A stretch of DNA of 64,000 nucleotides from Phaeosaccion multiseriatum (lineage: Eukaryota > Ochrophyta, other classes): NCBI GenBank assembly GCA_965112735.1, contig OZ218951.1, positions 806,001 to 870,000 of the forward strand, given 5' to 3'. The translations under genes and the position numbers were made by a program. The notes below the pieces were generated by a model, which saw nothing but the letters and a program-made list of their open reading frames with translations, was not told the DNA's origin and made no database searches. Of the stretch, positions 13,501 to 28,100 are shown one piece after another (position 1 is the stretch's first letter; every line of letters begins with the position of its first letter).

Positions 13501-16500
13501 TGTTCCAAAGGTCATGGCCGGGAGCTGAAGCTGGACCAGTACGCTCGCACTGAACGTGGTCCGACTTCGCGGCAGCACGTGGAAGGCTTGGTTGCCGTAG
13601 AAGCGCCACCCTCCTCCTCCTTCGCCGTCTGTGACTACGGCGAAGGAGGCGTCTGCCTGGTCCGTGAAGTGCCATTTGGTGCCATCCTCGGTAGCGGCAG
13701 TTACACCCCATGTCCTCTGCTCGCCCTCCGCAAGGAGGAAGACGAGGTCGGCATCCATGGTGGATATCTGCTCGCCGCTGCCATGGCTGTAGTACAGGGT
13801 AGTCGTGCCAGTATCAGTACCAGTTTCGTTGCTGCTACCACTCTCCTCACTGGCGCTCATGAGGAGAGAGGAGAGGCGCACGGTGAACGTCGTGTGGGTC
13901 GAGTTACACTCTCGGGGCGGAAACCAATGGGGGAGAGGGGAGGCCACGTCACTGTCCCAAAAGGCCACGTCACTGCAGTCCGGCTCCATTAGCCCAGCTA
14001 GGATAGGGGTGAGCGTGTCAAGAGCAACGTCCACTGCCCAGCCGTCCTCCCCCCCGGAGAACGACCCCCCGGGGTAGGAGTAGTGGAAGATGCGGTGCTC
14101 GGATCTTGTCGCCACCACTCCGGCGGCGGCGGTGTCGTCGTCTGTGAATATGTTGGAAGTGGAGCATGAGTTACGAACACACACCGCAGCGGCAGAGCAA
14201 AATAGAGAAGAGCAGGGGAGAGAGAGAGGGACCACCACACACCACCACTACCAGGCAGCCAGCTCACTCACGCACTCGCTCATACACTCACTCACATACT
14301 TGCTCACTCACCCACTCACTCACTCACTCACTCACTCACGCACTCACTCACGCACTCACTCACGCACTCACTCACACACTCACGCACTCACTCACTCACT
14401 TACACACTCATTCGCTCACCCACTCACTCACTCACGCACTCACTCACGCACTCACCCGCTGTCAGCACCCGCCCGTCGATGGCGCTGCCCCACTGACTGG
14501 AGTGATGGCCGATGGGCAGCAGCTCTCGGATATCTCCGCTGTTGAAGAGGAGGGTGGCGGGTTCGAGACCTGCCTGCAGAGGCTGCAGCTCCGGGTAGGG
14601 CCCGGCCGTGGGGAAGGACAGCTGGTGGTAGTAAAAGCTTTTGTTGTTGGGTTGGGGGGGGGGGGAGGGGAGGGGAGAACGGGAAGAGAGCAGCAAAGAG
14701 GCAAGAGGGGAGGGATGGGGTATTCATCGAGCAAGACTTTCGATTTGTCTTACAGTTACATACAGTTTCAGCAATCACCCAATCGACCATTCATATAGCA
14801 CTCACTCCAACCGAGGCAAGACAAAAGATTTGCCTTACAGTCACAGCACTCATTTCAATAATCAACCATTGGCTGCTGAGACTTACCTCGTATTGACCGG
14901 AAAGTTGGTTTCCGCAGTCGTGGTGGAGGCCCAGGGTAGAGACGTGGACCACAATCGCTCCGCTACATTGTCTGTGTCTACACTCACAGATACCGGCACA
15001 AAGCCAAAGCCATTTGTGACTCCAGCCAGCCCGGAGGCAGGGGTGACGCACATGGCGGTGTCGTACTCGCCATCTGTGAGGGACTGGCGTGAGTTCCACT
15101 CGGTGAGGGTGCAGTTGAGTGTTGCGTTTCCGAAACGCGCGAGGAATGTACCCGTGGGGAAGAAGTTGTAGCCCACCACTTGCACACTGGTAGATACGTA
15201 AGTACGTACGTACGTAGGTAGAGGCACACGGGGATGGGGGGGGGGGATACACGGAGGGGATGATGGGAAGACAAGGCAGCAACAATCGAGGCAGGGGCGT
15301 GAGTAAAGGATGAAAGAAGCAGGGAGGGAAAGACGGAAGGAATGAAGGAAGGACGGAAGGAAGGAAGGAAGCAAGGAAGCAAGCAAGGAAGGAAGGAAGG
15401 AAGGAAGGAAGGAAGGAAGGAAGGAAGGAAGGAAGGAAGGAAGGAAGGAAGGAAGCAAGGAAGGAAGGAAGGAAGAAAGCAAGGAAACAAGGAAGCAAGG
15501 AAGGAGCGAAAGATGTGTGCACACCACACATAGTACCTGGTGTTTCCGAGCACGGGTCCGAGCATGGGCTGCGTGACCAGCGTGTAGGGAGGGTCGAAGA
15601 AGGTGAAAGTGTTGTTCAGAGGGGTCCACGTTTGGTTGTTGAGCGACAGCTCCACCGCCTGTATCCACGTGCCCTCTTCCACTGCAGGAGTTGTGCACAC
15701 AATGGTGCTGTTGTCCACGACGGTTACAGAAACCTCTCTCCAGTCCCCGAGAGTGTCATTGGGGGCGAAACGCACCGCTGCGAAGCTCACGTTGCGGAAG
15801 TTGACCCCCGTTATGCTCACCTGTGGGGGGAAGGGGTGGGATGGCAGTGGATGGAAGGGGTGGCAATGGACGAGGACGTCGCTGGATGTGTTAGCACTCG
15901 CTTTCCTTTCAACTGTTCTTCTCTCTCTGACCGCTTCGCAAGAGGTGGGTTCCAAGCAAAGCCCCCACCCCACACCACCCCACCCCACACCACACATGGG
16001 TTTCTCCCCCTTGTGTCAACCTCCCCCCTCGCCTCCTCTCCCTCTCTCCCCAACGTCACACCAACACCTCTGGACCCCTCCTCTTGTATCTCCTTCACTC
16101 ACCTCAGTGGTGCCTCTGATGGGCCCGACATCAGGGCTGATGTCTCCTCCCCAATACACATCAAAGGGAAGGGCAGGGGTGGACTGATTCCCCACCTCCA
16201 GAGCAAACGCCGCAGCCCCTGTCTCCAGGGGGGGCATCTCGCAGACCACGATTTCGTGGTCGTGGCGGGTCACACGACAACTGCTGTATGACCAACCCCC
16301 ATCATCATCATCGTCATCATCGATGGTAGTGGCGAAGCGGATGCTGGCTTCAAAGTCGCTTGAGCCGAAGTTCGTTCCCACTGCTGTGACACGCGTACCT
16401 CCCTCGCTTGGACCAATGTCAGGAGAGATGAATGTGAGGTTCGGTGCCGTATAGTTCAGCGCCTGAAGGGAGGGCGAGACACTCGTCTGCCCACCTACGG

Positions 16501-18069
16501 TAGGGGAGAAGTGGTGATCCACCCCTACGCCATTTGGAGTAAAGCACTGCATCTCCGTGTCCGTGAGCGTTACATTACATTGCAACGCCTCAAACACACG
16601 GGAGAAAGGGTAGAGACCCTCCGCGTTGTTGAAAGCCACACTCACAGCATTGGGCCGGACCACTATTGTATCACCACCATTCTCCTCGAAGTCGAGGGCG
16701 AGGAAGGTGGCATTGGGGCCAAAGTACCGCCCGGTGAGAGCGATAACGTCCCCACCCCTCGTTCGCATAGTGGTGCTGTTGGCGACGTCCGAAACGCTTC
16801 GAAGAAGCACCAACTGCTCCACGACGGGCAGGAGGTAAGACGAGTTTACCACAGGGACAGGACCAGTGGCGTTTGTACCGGCCGTCTGCAGGGTGGCAGG
16901 TTGGTTGTACAGATCATCCACTGTGAGACTCTGCTGTCCCACCATCACTGTCCACACATGCCCGCCACCGACTCCGAAGGGGGTGGTGCAGGTCATCTCA
17001 GTGTGTGCCGATGTCACCTCACACCCCTCCAGAGAATACTCCTTGTCCATCAGTGTGCCTTGTTTAGGGAGAGAGAGAAGGGGGGGGAGGGAAGCAGGGA
17101 GGGAGGGAGGGAATGAATCTCAATTCCAATTTCACGTGCACAGCCCCGTCAATGCTCATTACGTAATTTCACGTGGCCTTATTACGTACCAGAGTCGCTC
17201 TCGCCATCTACCCCCGCCCCCGCCTTGGTTTGGAACCATGCGTAGACGAGGTTTTGGGTATCCAGGGGCCCAAAGTCGCTTCCCGTAATGGTGACGGTGT
17301 CGCCCCCCTTGGTGTCGAGAGCCGCTGCGTTGGCGCTGAGACTCGTCACCTTATTGTATCGCCATTTGTTGGGGGGGCAGGGGTGGAGGGAGGGATGAGC
17401 GGCGGGGGGGGGGAAGAGAGACAGAGAGAGAGACAGTGTATGTATGTATGAATGTATGTATGCATGAATGTACGTATGTATGAATGTATGTGTGTGTGAG
17501 AGAGAGGGGAGAGACAGAGACAGAGAGAGGCGGAGAGTCAGGCAGAGAGAGACAGAGAGAGAGAGGCGGAGAGTCAGGCAGAGAGAGGGACAGAGAGAGA
17601 GAGAGGCGGAGAGTCAGGCAGAGAGAGACAGAGAGAGAGAGGCGGAGAGTCAGGCAGAGAGAGGGACAGAGAGAGGGGCGGAGGGAGAGAGAGACAGAGA
17701 TAGAGAGAGATGGAGAGTCAGGCAGAGAGAGAACGAGAGAAAGAGACAAACCGTCAGCACGGCATGGCTTACCTTTGGAAAAGTGTATCTTGTCGTGGTG
17801 CTGCTCTGTGCGCTGCTCTGCCCTCCCACCTCCACCGTCCACGCCAGCTCGGAGCCCACCCCGGGGACACTCAGACACGTCATTATGCCCTTGTCCGCTT
17901 CAGCGTCAAGTACGAAGGTGACGTTACATGAGAGGGCGGTGAAGCGCTGGGCGGCAAGGCAGGATGTGCTGTTGTCGCTGCAGGGGCGGAGTGACACACT
18001 TTGGTAGCTCGCGTTGACCTGTTGAACGATGGATGGATTCGTTTGGGGTTTGGTGTTAATATGTATATG

Positions 18070-18118
<49 letters not shown>

Positions 18119-18772
18119 CGTATAATATAATATACATGTACATATTTATGGGGTACATATACATGGGGATGTTTTACGTTGCGTTGTGATGTGGTGGTGT
18201 TGGTTGTGGTGTGGTTTGTGGGTGGAGAGGTGGGGGGGTGGAGGGGTGGAGGGGTGGAGGGGTAGAGGGGGATGTTAGCATGGAAAGGTGGGGGCTTCAC
18301 GGAAGGGAGGGCGCGGGAAAGAAGGCGTTACAAAGGAGGCGTGGTCAGCGGAGAGGTTTGCGCCTGCTTTTCTCCGCCCAAAAAAGTATATGCCAGCCGC
18401 GCAAGGGATCAAATAGTGGCACCACCCTCCCCTCCTCCCCCCCCCACCACCACCACCATCTACACACACCGTGTTTGTTGGGTCAACGGGGCCCAACCCT
18501 GTGGCCGTAATGTTGACATAATCGCCCCCTTGGGTCGACATTCCCGCGTAAAAGTCAGTGTCGGCCCAGTTCGTGCGTAGGAGCTGCGAGAAGGAAGTCA
18601 CAGATGGCGCGGCGTAGCTTGTCGTGTTGGTGGACCAGTTGGTGCTCTGCTCCCAGCCCACCTGGACCCGCCATTTGTGACCTCGCCCTGTGAGTGCAGA
18701 AACAAAGAATTTAGCAATTCAAGTGGCGCACGCACGCACGCAGAACGCGATCAATTACGAGGGAAAGGCGGT

Positions 18773-18813
<41 letters not shown>

Positions 18814-18930
18814 TGTGCGTGTGTGTGTGCGTGTGTGCGTGTACGTATGTGTGTATGTGTGTGTATGCTGCCACGTATGCTCACGGGAAGCTGAAGGGCG
18901 CAGAGAGAGGGAGAGGGAAAGAGATAAGAG

Positions 18931-18965
<35 letters not shown>

Positions 18966-19002
18966 GACAGACCGACAGACACACACCGAGACACACAGAC
19001 AC

Positions 19003-19093
<91 letters not shown>

Positions 19094-19094
19094 C

Positions 19095-19173
<79 letters not shown>

Positions 19174-22100
19174 CACACCGAGACACACAGACACACAGAC
19201 ACACAGACAGACGGAGAGCCTTACAAGCTCTGGGCGTAACTTACCGACTCCCTGCGGCGCTCGACACATCATGGAGGAGTGACTCAGCACCGAACACGCC
19301 GCACTCTCCACCGACAGCACAGCAGACGCCAGAGTGGCACCATTGCTATCGCTCGCGTCAGGGGCCCATAGAGACGCTGACACCAGGTTGGAGGCTCCCG
19401 GGGGGCCGAAGTTGTCTCCAGAGATGGTGACGTTCTCGCGGCTTAGGCTCCTGAGCGATTGGTACTCGCCATCGAAGGGCCACTCGTCATGTATGGTGGG
19501 TGCGGTGTAGTTGAGGCCGGTCGGGGAGAAGTCTGTGAGCTGGCTGCCGACAGACACTCGCACTCGATGACCCCTTCCCACTCCTTCCGTGGTGTTGCAG
19601 CGAATGAGAGTCTGGTTGAGCACTTCACACTCCGCGGTACTCCTCACTTGTGCCAGCAGCCCCAGGCTCTCTGCCGTTTCATCCTCGTCCCCGTTGATGG
19701 CACTATAACTTCTGCCCTCCGAAGGGAAGGCGTTGAGCTGAGCCACTACTTCGTTGCGAGGGTCGGCAGGCCCAAAGAGGTCACCAATCAGGTAAACAGC
19801 CTCTCCTCCCCTGGTGCTGTATCCGGAATCTCCGGCGGCAGCTGAGCCGCCTAAGACGTCTGAAACGGCTGAAACAGATAGATCGGTCATGGTTGGCGAC
19901 GCGTAGCTCGTGGTGGAGCCGGCGGACTCGAAGCTGCTCAGCGAGGAGCTTTGGAGCCCGATTTCTACACTCCACGTGTGATTCACACCTGCCAGAGCAT
20001 TAGGTATGTGTGTAAGATTGTACGTGTTAGACGGGATTCACTCACTCACTCACTCACTCACTCGCTCATTTACTCACTTACTCAATCACTCACTCCATCA
20101 CTCAATCACTCAATCACTCACTCACTCATTCACTCAATCACTCCATCACTCACCCTCTCTCCCCTCAATCACTCACTCACTCACTTCCTTACTTCCTCAT
20201 TCACCCTCTTACTCGTCATCCACTCCCTCTCTCCCCTCCCTTCACTCACCCACTCCAGGCGGCGTCTGGCACTTCATCTGCGTATCATCCACCGTGACGC
20301 TGCAATTGACAGCGGCAAAGACAGACCGAGCCAGGCTGCCCTCCCCGGGGGGGAAGAGAGCGTCCTCCATTTTGCCCCCCTGGGTTTGGTTGCCCACATA
20401 GACGAAGGAGGCATTGGCAATGTTATCCGCCTGGGCAGGACCGAAGTACAGACCCTCGATCACCACCGTCTGGAGGAGGGGGCGGTGGGAGGGAGGGAGG
20501 GAGGGAGGGAGGAAGGAAGGGAGGAAGCGAGGAAGAGAGGGAGGAAGAGAGGGAGGGAGTGGTTAGAGGAGATGTTTGAGATGCAGTGAGTACGTCCGCC
20601 CAGCGCAGGCATATGGTTTTTCGCACACACACACGCACCTCCCCTCCGTATGTGCTGAGTCTGGAATCCGTCCCCTCCTGGGCGCTCGGCGACAGAGAGG
20701 TGATGAGCGGACTGCTATAACTCGCATTCGAGGCCGAGGAGGGGGTGGAGGAGGAGAGGGAAGGAGTGAGGCTTGGGCCCCATTGATGCCCAACTTGGAC
20801 AGCGAAGAAGAGCTCTCCACCGACACCCACGCCGGTGAGACACTGCATCTCCGTGTGGGCGACGGTTACGTTGCAGGCACTGGCGTTGAAGGTCTCCCCT
20901 GCGAAGCCTCTCCTCTCCTCCAGACTGCGGTACAAAGCGGAAGCCTATTGTGCCGCATTGTCCGCATCGTCACAGATGGCAGCATATGGCATGAGAGCAG
21001 TCCAGCAAGGGGGATGAGGGGTTAGTGTTCAAGCTCGATTTCAATTTCAGTTTCCGAGTTATGCCACGAACGCACGCACGCACTCCCCATCCCCCCCACT
21101 AGCACGAGAATTTTGTACCACTGACCTCTATACCCATACACCTCTATACCCATACACCTCTATGCCCATATACCCATGTACCTTGTTGGCGCTGTTGATG
21201 GGGCCAAAGTTTGTCCCTGAGAGAACGATGACTTCCCCTCCAGCCGTGTCCAGGGACTGAGGAGGGAGGGAGGGAGGGAGATGAGGATGGATGGCAGTCC
21301 ACAGGCAGTCAAAGGGTAAGCTAGCAGCCAAGTATGCAAGCGAGCATATAAGCAATGACATAAGTCAGCAAGTAAACATGTACTCAATTGCCCAAGTCAG
21401 CATAGCAAGGCAACGGAAGGTACCAAACGTACCCCCAGAGTCACGCCGGCGGCTGCCCTGACAGCTGTAACATTGGGCCGTGCATAGGCAGTGGAATGGT
21501 TCGAGACAGCGCCCTGTTGACCACCAATCGTGGCCACCCACACATGGTCAAAGCCGACGCCCTCTGGAGTGGTGCACGCCAGGCGGGTATGGCCTTGGAC
21601 GGTGCAGTTTGCGCTGCGTGGCAGCGTGCGTGCGTGTGTGTGTGTGTGGGGGGGGGAGGGGGGGAAGGATGGCATTCAAAGGCGGGGGTGGGATGTGACG
21701 GCTCCACAGGGAAGTCTTCGTGGCCCCCTGGGGGTCCCCCGGGGGGTTGGGGGGTTGGGGCCTTGTTCTTCATACGAAGCCCAGACACTAGAGGCCCCGG
21801 CGCTTGCCGTTTTGTGTTTGCTGCCTCCACATATGCCTCTAGTCTCCCCTCCTCCCCCCCCTCCTCCCCCCCCTCCCTCCCTCCCTCCCTCCCTCCCTCC
21901 CTTACTTCCACTCCTCCTCTCCACCTCCCTCCCTCCCTCCCTCCCTCATACATTCACTCACGTGTATTGCTCGCCGGCGAAGTGACTCAGAGCATCGTTG
22001 GCAAAGGTCATGACCACCCCATTCTCGTCATCCACAGGCCCGAAGTTCGTCCCCTCTACCTCCAGCGTCTCGTTACCTCGTGTAGAGAGACCCGTCACAC

Positions 22101-25100
22101 TCCCACTCGTACTCCCACTGCCGCTGCTACTCCTGCTGGTCGCAAGGAAGCTGAATCCTGTGATGCTACTCGGAGCGTAGGAGGTGTTGCCCAGACTCGG
22201 CTCCTCGCTCCCCTGCCCTCCCACCTCCACGTCCCAGCGATGCCCCACCCCTACGCCTGGCGACGATCGGCAGAGCATGAGTGTGTGACTCACCAACACG
22301 TCACAGTCGAGGCCCGGGAGCCTCCGTCTCGCCAGCCCCATTGGATCTGCTGGGGCTGCTGTTGGAGCTGCCGTTGGAGCAGCTCCAGTTGGAGCTACTG
22401 TTGGAGCTGCCGTTGGAGCTGCTGTTGGCGCTGCCGTTGGAGCTGCCGTTGGAGCCGCTGTACTAGTGCCCGCTGTATAACCAACTGTCGAGGCGGCCGT
22501 GCTTTGATAGGTTGCCGTTACATCGTTGGATAACCAACTTGGGAAGCGTGCTCTGGCGTCGCCGCCAGTCACCAATAGGCTACTACTATTGTTTGTGCCG
22601 AGGCCAGGGCTTGAAACGGCCAAGCCGGCGGCGAGCAGACCGGTGACGTTGTGATACACCGTGATGCTACGGTTGGTGACTGTTGAAGGACCAAAGTCAC
22701 TGCCGGAGAGGAGGATGAAGTCACCACCACTCGTGTTGAGCATCTGGTTGGAGCCAACTGTGACACCGTCCACAGAGGTAACTGTGGGGGCGCTGTACGA
22801 GGAGGTGACGGAGGAGGGGTTTCCTTCTTGTTCTCCGACTGTTAGTTTCCACTGCGAGGATTAGGCGGGGGGAGGAAGGGAGGGAGGGAGAAGGGAGGAC
22901 AGGGGAGGAGGGGGGAGGGAGGGAGAGAGGGAGGAGGAGGAGGGAGGGAGAAGGGAGGACAGAGGAGGAGGGGGGAGGGAGGGAGGGAGGGAGGGAGGAG
23001 GAGGAGGGAGAGGGGGTGATAAATATGCCAGTGGGGGTGGGGGGGTGGGGGTGGGGAGTCCTCTACTGCGAGAGGTGGTCCGGGTCAGGAGGGAGGGAGG
23101 GAGGGAGGGAGGGATGGAGGGAGGGAGGGAGGGAGGGAGGGAGGGAAGGAGGGAAGGAGGGAGGGATGATGTTGGTCCGAACCTGCTGGTGCGAGCCGAT
23201 ACCCTCCGGTGTTAAGCACGTCATGGCGGTGTGTGCATCTGTGATGGAGCAGTTGGTGGCGTTGAACACCCAACCCGCTAAGGAGGGCAGTGAGGCATTG
23301 GACAGAGAGGCGGAGACGGCATTGGAGGAGGTGAGGGGGCCCAAGTAGTCGCCTTGGATCACCATCACGTCGCCACCTGTGAATCAGTGCGATAAGAGTG
23401 GGCGGATGGCAGTGGATGCGAGAGGGAGAGACATAGAGCGAATGGATGTCAGTGAGGGAGAAGGGATGGCGATACATGGAGGGAGAGAGGGGCGGGGGGG
23501 GTGGTTGAGAAGTGGGGTAGTGGGTGGGTAGGTGGGTGGGTGTGGAGTTTGGTGGCCCTCTTGGTGCGTCGTCCAACTATATACTAGACGCATGCGGGAT
23601 GTGGGGGACGATGGTTTGCCGCAATCCCCTCCCTCCATGTGCTGGCCAACTCCTCTTCCCATCTACGGCCATCCTCTCCCTCCATGCACTGCCATCCTTC
23701 CCTTCATCTACTGCCATCCCTCTGAGAAAGCCCCTCACCTGTGGTTGAGAGGCCTGTCTCCATAGAGAGGCTGGAGACCCGGGGGGGGGTGTAGGAGGAG
23801 GTGACCTTATGGGGAGGAAAGGTAATGATAGGGGCAGCCATAGGATGATGACACGACAAGAGAGAGAGAGGGGAGGGGGGGGGGAGACAGAGAGAGAGGG
23901 AGAGAGCGAGAGAGCGAGAGGGAGAGGGAGAGGGAGAGGGAGAGGCAGAGGGAGAGAGAGGGAGAGGGGGGGAGAGAGAGAGAGAGAAAGAGGGAGAACG
24001 AGAGAGGGGGGGAGAGCGCGTGAGGGAGAGGGAGAGAGAGTGTGGGAGAGAGGAGGATGAATGGCGGACAGACAAATCACACTTAGTGTTAGAGTATAGG
24101 ATGGGATGAAGAAAACATAACATTATATATAGGCTGCAAACAAGTATTACGTATTTAACCAATGCCTTGGAAACGGAGAGAGAGCCCCTGCGAGGCATTG
24201 AGCTGAAACTGAAACCGAAAACGATGATACTCCAGCCCCCCCTCCCCTCCCCTCCCCTCCCCTCCTTACTCCCTCACCTCACTGCTTGTACTGAGCTGCC
24301 CCCCCACGTGCACCGCCCAAGCGAAACCGTGCCCCACCCCCTCTGCGCTGAAGCATTGGACCTCAATGTGATCCACCGTCACGTTACAGCTCGTGGCTGA
24401 GGAAGAGAGGGAGGGAGGGAGGGAGGGAGGGAGGGAGGGAGGGAGGGAGGGAGGGAGGGAGGGAGGGAGGGAGGGAGGGAGGGAGGGAGGGAGGGAGGGA
24501 GGGAGGGGAGGGAGGGGAGGGAGGGAAGGAGGAGAGGGAAGGAGGGAGTTACCAAGTGGGTTGTCAGTAAGTAGGCGAGTCAGTGAGTGAGTTAGTGAGT
24601 GAGTGAGTGAGTGAGTGAGTGAGTGAGTGAGTGACTCGTTGACTTACCATTGAAGCTGCTGCCCGCCAGCCCACCCAGAGCGGGGTTGGAGTACGTGGCG
24701 TAGACTAGGTTTCCGCCCCCATATTCGTCCCCAGATGATGATGATGATGATGAAGACGAGAGGGAGGATAGGGGTCCGAAGTCCGACCCGGTGAGAGTGA
24801 TTACCTCCCCACCGCGTGTGTCCATGAAGCCGTAGTCGGATGTGGCGTTGAATGTGTAGACTCCGTTAATGGAGAGAATGGAGGGTTGTGCGTAGGAGGA
24901 GAAGTTGGCGCCCGCTACAATGTCACTCTGCTGCCCGCCAATCTCCACAGCCCAGTAGTGCTTGACTCCTGTTCAATGTGAATGGAATGTTTCAACGTAA
25001 TGTTTAACGTACTGTTTAATGTTCAATGCACTGTTCATGCCATGTTGAAACACTGTTTATGATGTGACACTGGCCCATTGGTGCTTGACTCCTGTTCAAT

Positions 25101-28100
25101 GTCAATTCAATGCAAGGTAAGGGCTATTCCAGTGTAATACAGGTTATGCGGTGTTTATGTAATGTAACGCAGAGCAAAGTCATGTATGCGATACATGTGT
25201 ATGCAAGAACATTCCGTACCTACTCCCACGTTGGTGATACACGTGAGCTCCGTATGCGCTTCTGTGACGTTACAACCCACCGCCCGGAAGGTGGATGTGG
25301 ACAGTCCCGCCAAGCCATCTGTGACCAGGGCGCCGTATTCCGCATACGCCAAGTTGGAGCTCGACACGGGCCCAAAAAAGTCCCCGTAGATGGTGATGAC
25401 GTCACCGCCTCTCGTAGACAAAGAGGTGACCTGTTGGTGATACAGCAGGGGGTGGGTGGGTGGGTGGGTGCAGTGCGTTGAGTGGGTGGGTCAGAGGGGT
25501 ACAGAGGGGCGTGGCAGGCTGGCTGGTTGACACCAAGTACTGGCTGGCTGGCTGACTGGCTGACCTACTGACTAAGTGAATAACTGACTTGTGACTGACT
25601 GACTGACTGACTGACTGACTGAGTGACTGATTGACTGACTGATTGACTGACTGACTGACTGATTGACTGATTGACTGACTGACTGACTGACACTCACGCA
25701 CTCACCACCTGCTCTCCGAAGCCGAACATCTGTGGCTGCTGATAACTCGTCCGCACGACTGTTTCCGAGTTGTTGAGGCTACTTTGGTTACCCACCACTA
25801 CATACCACGCTTGCCAGCTGTGAATGTGGGGATGGAGGGAGGGAGGGAAGGAAGAAGGGAGGACGTTAGCCCACTCAGTCAGTTATTCAGGAAAGCAATT
25901 AATCAATCAATCACTGTATGCCTCCGTAACACTCCATGATATTCCGTGCCTCCTTGTGAGATGCGTGATACCGTGATAACGAGGCCATGTGAGGCCCTGA
26001 CTGTCTCCCTCACTCTCCCACTCTCTCACTCTCTCACCTGCCCACCCCTTCCGCCGTGACACACTCCATGACGTCGGGCAAGAGCACTATGCACGCTGCT
26101 TCAAAGACCGTTCCTGCCAGACCCACATCCTCCTCGTCCATACTCGAGTTGGTGTAGAAGGCTGTCACCACGTTATCAAGCGTGGGTGGGCCGAAGTAGC
26201 GACCCCCGAGAAGGACAGTCTCTCCTCCTCGCGTGTCGAGAGAGTCGTACGACACACCACTAGTTGGTGATACAGTGGCGACGTTTGTAATGTTGAGGGT
26301 CAGGAGCTCGGGGGCCAGATAGCTAGACACAGCAGCAGAGGCGCCCGAGGAGGACGAGAAGGGTCCCTCCTGACCGGCCATTGCTACTCTCCACGTATGC
26401 CCCTCGCCCACGCCTTCGCTGGAGCTGTTGCACATCAACGAGGTATGGTTGGTGACGACTTCGCAATCCAACGCGAGAAGGAGATTCCCCGCTAGAGTGG
26501 CTGCATCGTAACCGAAATTGCGATACGTGACATTGGCGACGACGTTGTCGGAGGAGGCAATGCCGAAGTTGAGTCCGGATAGTAGCACCGCCTCGCCGCC
26601 CCCCGGATCCAGCCTCCCCGACGGGGTCAGGACCGTTACGGATGTAACCGTGGGGCTGTTGTAGACGAGCGTCGCGTTCACGTTCTTCACAGTTGGCGTG
26701 GAGGAGGAGGAGATGGGGGAGGTTTGGTCTCCGGCGGTGACTTGGACTTCAAGACCCGTGCCAATTCCCTCTGCGGAGAGGCAGTGTATGAGGTAATGGG
26801 GCTCAATGAAGACGCAGGAGGACGCGGTGAAGAGTCGAGCCGCATAGCCGGAGAGGGCGGCGTTTTGGTAGGCGGCTCCTACTTGAGTGGAGGGAAGGTC
26901 AGGTCCAAAGTTTGTCCCACGGATGTAGATCCACTGGGGGGGGAACAGGGGGCGGGGGAGGGAGGGAGGGAGGGAAGGGGAGGGGAGGAGAGCGGAGGAG
27001 AGCGGAGAGGAGCGACGAGCAGGGGAGAGGGGGGAGGGGGGGAGGGGGGGAGGAAGAGAGAGAGGGGACGGAGGGCAACAGCGGCAGCAAGGGGAAGGGG
27101 TGCAAGCTCTCACAGCGTGAGAAGGAATGAAGCCTCAACCCGCATTTAGCCACCCCACCTCCGCCCCTCCACCCCCGTCCTCTCTCTCACATTTCCTCCC
27201 CTCCCCTCCGCACCCTCCTGTCTCTCACCTCCCCTCCGGTGGTGTTGAGTCGCTCTCCATTGAGCGTGCCTGCCTCAAGCACCTCGGGTGGGCCGAAGCT
27301 TGTGTACACGTCATCCTCATCTGTAAGTAAGTCAGTGAGTGAGTGCGTGAGTGTGTGAGTGAGTGATTGGGTGAGGGATTGGGTGAGTGAGTAAGTGAGT
27401 GAGTGAGTGAGTGGGTGTGTGATTGAGTGATTGAGTGAGTTGGTGAGTGAGTGAGTGAGTGAGTGAGCGAGTGAGCGAGTGAGTGATTGAGTGAGTGGGT
27501 GAGGGAGTGAGTCAATAAGGGAGTGAGCGAATGAGTGAGTGAGTGAGTGAGTGAGCGAATGAGTGAGTGAGTGAGCGAATGAGTGAGTGATTGAGTGAGT
27601 GAGTGAGCGAATGAGTGAGGGAGTGAGTGAGTAAGGGGGTGGGTGAGTGAATGTGTGAGGGAGTGAGTGAGTGAGGAGGTGTGTGGGTGGGTGAGCGAGT
27701 GAGTGTGCTCACAAGAAGAGCGTACCGAATAGACAGTAGCAAGAGAGAGAGACAGTGAGAGAAAGGCAGCGAGAGAGAAACACGAGACAGAAAAAGAGAG
27801 AAAGGACTATAGTGACGCCCCATCAACCACCTTACCCGGCGTCCGCTGCTGCTGTCCCACCGTTACATTCCAATAGTGCCCCCCTCCCACCCCCTCCGGC
27901 GTGGCACACCGAATCTGCTCGTGATCAAACCCCTCCACCACCTCACAGTCCATCGCCGAATAACGCCGAGTGTACCCCGAGGGTCCAAAGGAAGCATACA
28001 CAAGGTTGTTGCTCACGGCGGGTCCAAAGTCCTGCCCATACAGCACTATGGAGTCTCCACTCGTGTCCAGTGCCTCGTAAGGGGCGAGGCCGTCCGTGTG

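Noticed and set aside
18751-19282. Long frames of SVCL or RQTD repeats
   Set aside because: Pure (GACA)n microsatellite translated in different frames; lies inside an intron.
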